Assembly: GCA_003545625.1 (NCBI GenBank)
Contig: DODH01000252.1
Span: 1-9,489 of the forward strand
DNA length: 9,489 bases
Origin: Nitrospina sp.
GTDB lineage: Bacteria > Nitrospinota > Nitrospinia > Nitrospinales > VA-1
Direction of reading: 5' to 3'
Both the position numbers and the translations under genes were made by a program. Below the pieces are notes generated by a model. That model saw only the letters and a program-made list of their open reading frames with translations, made no database searches and was not told the DNA's origin. Positions 6,489 through 9,489 of this stretch are shown piece after piece (the first letter of the stretch is position 1; each line of letters starts with the position of its first letter).

Positions 6489-6518
6489 CCCACTGCCGTC
6501 TGACCGGCGGCTAGTGGG
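6489..6518. terminator. Hairpin between convergent genes, possible bidirectional terminator
   Basis: CCCACT-GCCG (6489-6498) pairs with CGGC-T-AGTGGG (6508-6518), with one bulged T and a nine-base loop. It lies between the stops of the membrane protein (6480) and the trmB fusion (6511-6513), and its right arm contains the trmB fusion stop. There is no T-run on either strand (only CTTTT before it on the plus side, AAAAGG after it on the minus side), so intrinsic termination is uncertain. Confidence 0.35.
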
Positions 6519-8076
6519 CAGAAGCTTTCTTGTAAACCTGCTCGGCCCATTTTTTATCACCGAGGTTTTCGACCAGGCTCTCGGCCAGCCAACAGAATTC
6601 ATAACTTTCCTGCGCCTTACTTTCAGCTATCTTGTATAACCTCATCGCCCATTCCTCATCGCGCAAATTTTGGAAAAGGCTCGCGGCAAGTTCACAAAAA
6701 TCCCCACTGTCCCCGGCCAGGCTTTCCGCTTTGCCATAAACTTTTCTGGCCCATTCCTTATCATCCAGTTTTGCACTAATGCGCTCGGCCAGACTAAGAA
6801 GGTCACTGCAGTCTTCCGCTTTGTCCTCGGCTTTCTTGAATAATTTCTTCGCCCAATCTTTATCGCCAAGTTTTATATAAATGTTGTCGGCAAGTTCATA
6901 AAACTCAGAATACTCTTCCGCCATGCCTTCGGTTTTCTGGTAAACCTTTATTCCCCATCCCCTGTCACCGAGTGTTTCGATAATGCTGCCGGCAAGGTCA
7001 CACAATTCACGGATGTTTTCCGGCGCACTCTCGGCCTTCTGGAATAATTTTTTTGTCCACTCTTTATCGCCGAGTGTTTCTGAGATGCTGTACGCCAGCC
7101 AATTAAATTCCAGACTGCCTTCCGCTTGGTCTTCTGCCTTCTTGTATAGCTTCCCGGCCCATTCTTTATCACCGAGCGCTACACAAATGCTGTACGCCAG
7201 CCAGTTTAGATCCAGACTGTCTTCTGCTTTGTCCTCAGTTTTTCTATAAACTTTTTCAGCCCACTGTTTGTCTCCTGCATCGGCTAAATTATCAGCGACT
7301 TGTTTGAGGTCGCAGGCATCCTGCGCTTTGGCTTCTGCTTCAGTAAATTTTTTAGTAAGTAGTTCATCGTTGCTCATCGACTTCTCTTCAGGTTGGTTCA
7401 GTTCACCACTTTCTTCCCTGTTGAGGAGCCCCTCATTCTCACCCACTCGAAAATATTCCAGGTAATGGATTTTATCCCCCGCGTAAATAAAACTTTTTTC
7501 GTATTTTGTTTTGGGTAGGTGGTCACGCTCTGCGAAACAACCTGACTCTCGATTCATGTTTTGCAACAAGGGCTCCGCATTAAGATATTCGAGCATTTCC
7601 AGGGCATAGGGTTCGCTGTCCGTAGCCAGATAAATATTCCCTGCGGGAGCCAGCTTTATGGCGACCAACTTCACCACAGCAGGTTTGATCAATCTTCGTT
7701 TAAAATGCCTTTTTCTCGGCCACGGGTCGGGGAAGTTGATATAAACCGTGTCCAACTCTCCATCCTGGAATAGAAGAGGAATTTTTTCCCGCACATCTCC
7801 ATAGACAACACGAATATTTTTTAATTTCCGCGCCTGAATCTGCGCCAATAATTTTTGGATCCCGTTTTGGGAAAAATCTATCCCGACAAAATTGCTCTGC
7901 GATTCTCTGAGAGCCATGGCAATCAAAAAATCCCCCATTCCAAAACCAATTTCCAGTTTTAGTGGATGGTTGTTTCCGAACTGACTTTGCCAATCGAAGC
8001 ATTGATCGGCATCAAGAAAGCAGGGATCTTCCACAACGAATTTTGCGGAAGAGGGTCTGGCGGTCATTAAGCCCAT
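6511..8076 (-). CDS. trmB: tRNA (guanine-N7)-methyltransferase TrmB fused to C-terminal 34-residue helical repeats
   Basis: Residues 1 to about 212 form a complete TrmB, which methylates N7 of G46 in tRNA using S-adenosylmethionine. It shows motif I LEIGFGMGDFL (41-51), the acidic residue of GIDFSQNGI (65-73), YGDVREKIP (92-100), the signature INFPDPWPRKRHFKRR (113-128), TDSEPYALEML (152-162) and the C-terminal TKYE...G...YLE. TrmB usually ends here, at about 220 residues. Instead, after an acidic linker (213-233) come tandem 34-residue units starting at 268, 302, 336, 370, 404, 438, 472 and 506 (the last cut at 16 residues). A degenerate unit precedes them at about 234-267. The consensus is GDKEWAKKLYKKAED, about five residues, then a second helix ending L-A-x-S-I-x-x-x-L. 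This is TPR-length alpha/alpha repeat architecture, but I do not see a strict TPR consensus. ATGs at 8076 and 8067 are both possible starts; neither has a good Shine-Dalgarno. An internal Met at 234 could restart translation. Confidence 0.9.
   Translation of the reverse strand: MGLMTARPSSAKFVVEDPCFLDADQCFDWQSQFGNNHPLKLEIGFGMGDFLIAMALRESQSNFVGIDFSQNGIQKLLAQIQARKLKNIRVVYGDVREKIPLLFQDGELDTVYINFPDPWPRKRHFKRRLIKPAVVKLVAIKLAPAGNIYLATDSEPYALEMLEYLNAEPLLQNMNRESGCFAERDHLPKTKYEKSFIYAGDKIHYLEYFRVGENEGLLNREESGELNQPEEKSMSNDELLTKKFTEAEAKAQDACDLKQVADNLADAGDKQWAEKVYRKTEDKAEDSLDLNWLAYSICVALGDKEWAGKLYKKAEDQAEGSLEFNWLAYSISETLGDKEWTKKLFQKAESAPENIRELCDLAGSIIETLGDRGWGIKVYQKTEGMAEEYSEFYELADNIYIKLGDKDWAKKLFKKAEDKAEDCSDLLSLAERISAKLDDKEWARKVYGKAESLAGDSGDFCELAASLFQNLRDEEWAMRLYKIAESKAQESYEFCWLAESLVENLGDKKWAEQVYKKASAH
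6514..7275 (-). repeat. Seven and a half tandem 102-bp (34-codon) repeats in the trmB fusion
   Basis: The coding repeats have a fixed 102-base period with no indels between units, covering residues 268-521. Protein similarity between units is strong at W5, A6, Y/F10, A14, E15 and at the LA of the second helix, while the DNA has diverged. The array is therefore old enough to be held by selection on the protein rather than being a fresh expansion. Confidence 0.85.
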
Positions 8077-8105
8077 TTTCTAAAACATTTTTTATCGGGT
8101 TAGCT

Positions 8106-8129
8106 AAAAAGAAGGTTATTGCAACCTTC
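8106..8129 (-). terminator. Intrinsic terminator at the end of the 2OG oxygenase gene
   Basis: On the minus strand, GAAGGTT-GCAAT-AACCTTC (8129-8111) is followed at once by TTTTT (8110-8106). This is a seven-pair stem, a five-base loop and a T-tract, a textbook Rho-independent terminator. The oxygenase stop codon (8118-8116) lies inside the hairpin. It separates the oxygenase transcript from trmB, which would then need its own promoter in or just before the 39-base gap. Confidence 0.8.
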
Positions 8130-8901
8130 CAAAAAAGGTTAGTCTGGCATTCTCGGACAATTCAATATCTTTTTCAAGATTGTAGTTCAAGGTAGCTAGA
8201 ATCCGGGGCGTTTGAGAAGCGACCGGGCTAACACGATGGAGAGTGTTGCGTCCACAAAAAAGAATGAGTGTTCCCTCCTTTATCTGTAATTCTTCCACAG
8301 GTGATTGGTCCAGGAGCACAGATTTAATGAGAGGAATATCTACCGTGTTTTTTTCTGCATTGCGGGCATTCACGACAAATTGAAATCCCCCTCCAGATTC
8401 CGAGGATTGAATCATTAAAGTAATAGCGAATGAGGCATTATCGAAATGCCACCCCAATTGTTGCTTTTCCTGATAATAGTTATAGTTGATGGAGGATAAG
8501 CGATCGGCATATGGGTGGACTTTATCAACCGTCAGAACGGACTGGATAAATCTTTGAAATTGTTCAGCGGTATAAATCTTCCTTAAATAAGATTCAGGTG
8601 GGATTAAATCGTGCGGCACACAGCCTTTATCACTGATCACTTCAATATTACAAGGATGATCATCTTCCCACTGAGTATTTTTTTCAGTGAGCAGTACATT
8701 ATGGTTCTGCGAACAATAAAATGCTTTATGGTGTAATGAACGGGCTTCGCGTTGCAGTTCAACCAAAGCCTTTGTTGTTAGAAAATTTTCCAGGATCAGA
8801 ATGGAATTATTTTGTAACTCACTCCTGCAACGTACGGCATAAGAACCCAGATCCTCAATGGGGTAACGTTGCGTGTCCACAATATCCTGCCAATGATCCA
8901 T
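8116..8901 (-). CDS. 2-oxoglutarate/Fe(II)-dependent oxygenase, ArpA/HalD-like
   Basis: The ATG at 8901-8899 gives 261 residues. A double-stranded beta-helix oxygenase core is evident: the metal ligands are H152 and D154 in LGWHFDNASF, and H222 in GRNTLHRVSP. The 2-oxoglutarate-binding Arg is R233 in TPRILATLNY. Between them lie SGGGFQFV and EGTLILFCG, matching the family order. The N-terminal part (DIVDTQRYPIEDL, then SILILENFL) and YADRLSSINYNYYQEKQQLGW resemble the ArpA/HalD group of free-amino-acid oxygenases and halogenases. Because the HxD aspartate is present, hydroxylation is expected rather than halogenation, which needs Gly or Ala there. The substrate is unknown. A TTG at 8955 would add 18 residues but has no ribosome site; AGGT lies about seven bases before the ATG. 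The gene ends in a strong terminator. Confidence 0.85.
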   Translation of the reverse strand: MDHWQDIVDTQRYPIEDLGSYAVRCRSELQNNSILILENFLTTKALVELQREARSLHHKAFYCSQNHNVLLTEKNTQWEDDHPCNIEVISDKGCVPHDLIPPESYLRKIYTAEQFQRFIQSVLTVDKVHPYADRLSSINYNYYQEKQQLGWHFDNASFAITLMIQSSESGGGFQFVVNARNAEKNTVDIPLIKSVLLDQSPVEELQIKEGTLILFCGRNTLHRVSPVASQTPRILATLNYNLEKDIELSENARLTFFGRLQ

Positions 8902-8972
8902 ACAAGCTACCTGATCAATATTTTTCGAAGTGAGCCATCCTCCTATCCTGTGCAAGCAAGACCCATGAAAAA

Positions 8973-9489
8973 CTACTTACTGATTAAAGAAGCCGCTATT
9001 TCATCGAAGATATCATCCAGTGCCGCTCTGGTTTTTATTGCAGCTTGACAGACGACAGCAACGTTTTTTTTATTTAAACCGTGAAAAAAATAAGTTTGCC
9101 TTCGCGCATTTTTTCCTACCTTGTCAATAAAGCGCTCCTTGATTTTCACCCCTTTTAAATCTTTTGTAGAGAATACTGGCTCGCTGACTATCCTGTAATC
9201 TGTGTAAGCTCTTTTTATCGCAGCTTTAGTATTCGCTTTGAATTCTTCAAAGGGCCTTCTGAATTTATATTCATGCAAGGAACAATGTGGCTCATAACCG
9301 TCTCTCTTTTTCGTAAAAATCAGTTTATTTTGCAGGCTGCCTCTTTTTGCGACTTTTCAATCCCCGGGAATTTCAAAGGAATAACCCCTGCCAATATCTA
9401 CTCTTATTTTTGCTTTTTTTCCTGCTCGCGGTTGTTTTTCGGAGGTTCGGTATTGAGGAGGAATATTCCCTGGGTTATCCGTGAAATGC
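8973..9489 (-). pseudogene. PsbP/DcrB-like protein gene split by an in-frame TGA (5' end outside window)
   Basis: Two reading-frame segments lie in the same frame on either side of a single TGA (9359-9357). The upstream segment (9488-9360, 43 codons) ends RVDIGRGYSFEIPGD. The downstream one (9356-8973) begins KVAKRGSLQNKLIFTKK and ends LDDIFDEIAASLISK. Joined, they give 'GYSFEIPGD-x-KV', where PsbP/DcrB-like proteins have P-x-G/D-W-x-V. The TGA thus stands where a Trp codon (TGG) is expected. The tail (VAVVCQAA...FDEIAASL) also matches that family's end. The 26 codons just after the TGA contain no ATG or GTG; the first usable start would be a TTG at 9278 without a ribosome site. The simplest reading is a nonsense mutation or a sequencing error. 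The family assignment is by pattern only. Members are usually exported lipoproteins, and the upstream segment (NIPPQYRTSEKQPRAG) looks like a flexible linker. Confidence 0.65.

Noticed and set aside
6514..7275. Regular 102-base periodicity as a CRISPR or noncoding satellite array
   Set aside because: The period is exactly 34 codons, the frame is uninterrupted and conservation is at protein level, so it is a coding repeat.
8902..8955. TTG start adding 18 residues to the oxygenase
   Set aside because: No ribosome site precedes it. The ATG at 8901 has AGGT at usable spacing and gives the expected N-terminus.
9357..9359. TGA read as Trp by a variant genetic code, or as selenocysteine
   Set aside because: Other genes in the window use TGG for Trp and end properly at TGA. 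No convincing SECIS-like stem-loop is seen right after the TGA, and the family has Trp rather than Cys there.

Overview
The window looks like chromosomal DNA of a Gram-negative bacterium of moderate G+C. It uses the standard genetic code: TGG encodes Trp throughout, and TGA ends several genes. It holds ordinary housekeeping genes (uvrC, trmB, a LeuT-type Na+ symporter) and an AT-richer accessory stretch. I cannot name the species. A deep-branching proteobacterium-like or Nitrospinota-like lineage is only a guess from the gene mix.

Layout. Positions 1-1074 (minus strand) hold the start of a DegT/DnrJ/EryC1-type sugar aminotransferase. Six bases upstream of it lies a secreted protein with an NTF2-like look, so the two are probably co-transcribed. 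Positions 1075-1340 contain no gene but have several inverted repeats and a TATAAT hexamer. Positions 1341-3164 (minus) are uvrC, best started at a TTG. UvrC diverges from an NSS-family sodium symporter (3247-4608, plus), with face-to-face -10 boxes in the 82-bp gap. Positions 4778-5299 (plus) encode an unrecognised acidic protein made of two copies of one domain, followed by two tandem terminator-like hairpins. Positions 5340-5503 are a hairpin-rich block with tiny minus-strand ORFs behind an unusually strong Shine-Dalgarno. The block abuts a 5'-truncated NmrA/SDR remnant (5504-5749), whose stop overlaps the start of a polytopic membrane protein (5746-6480).

The right part is on the minus strand. 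In transcription order it reads: a PsbP/DcrB-like gene split by an in-frame TGA at a position where this family normally has Trp (8973-9489); a 2-oxoglutarate/Fe(II) oxygenase of the ArpA/HalD-like type (8116-8901), which ends inside a strong intrinsic terminator; and trmB (6511-8076), whose methyltransferase domain is fused to seven and a half 34-residue helical repeats.

The most notable items are the TrmB-repeat fusion, the TGA-interrupted PsbP-like gene, a UvrC lacking the first of its four cluster cysteines, the duplicated-domain acidic protein, and the 5300-5503 block beside the truncated NmrA gene. I see no tRNA, rRNA, CRISPR array or complete insertion sequence.
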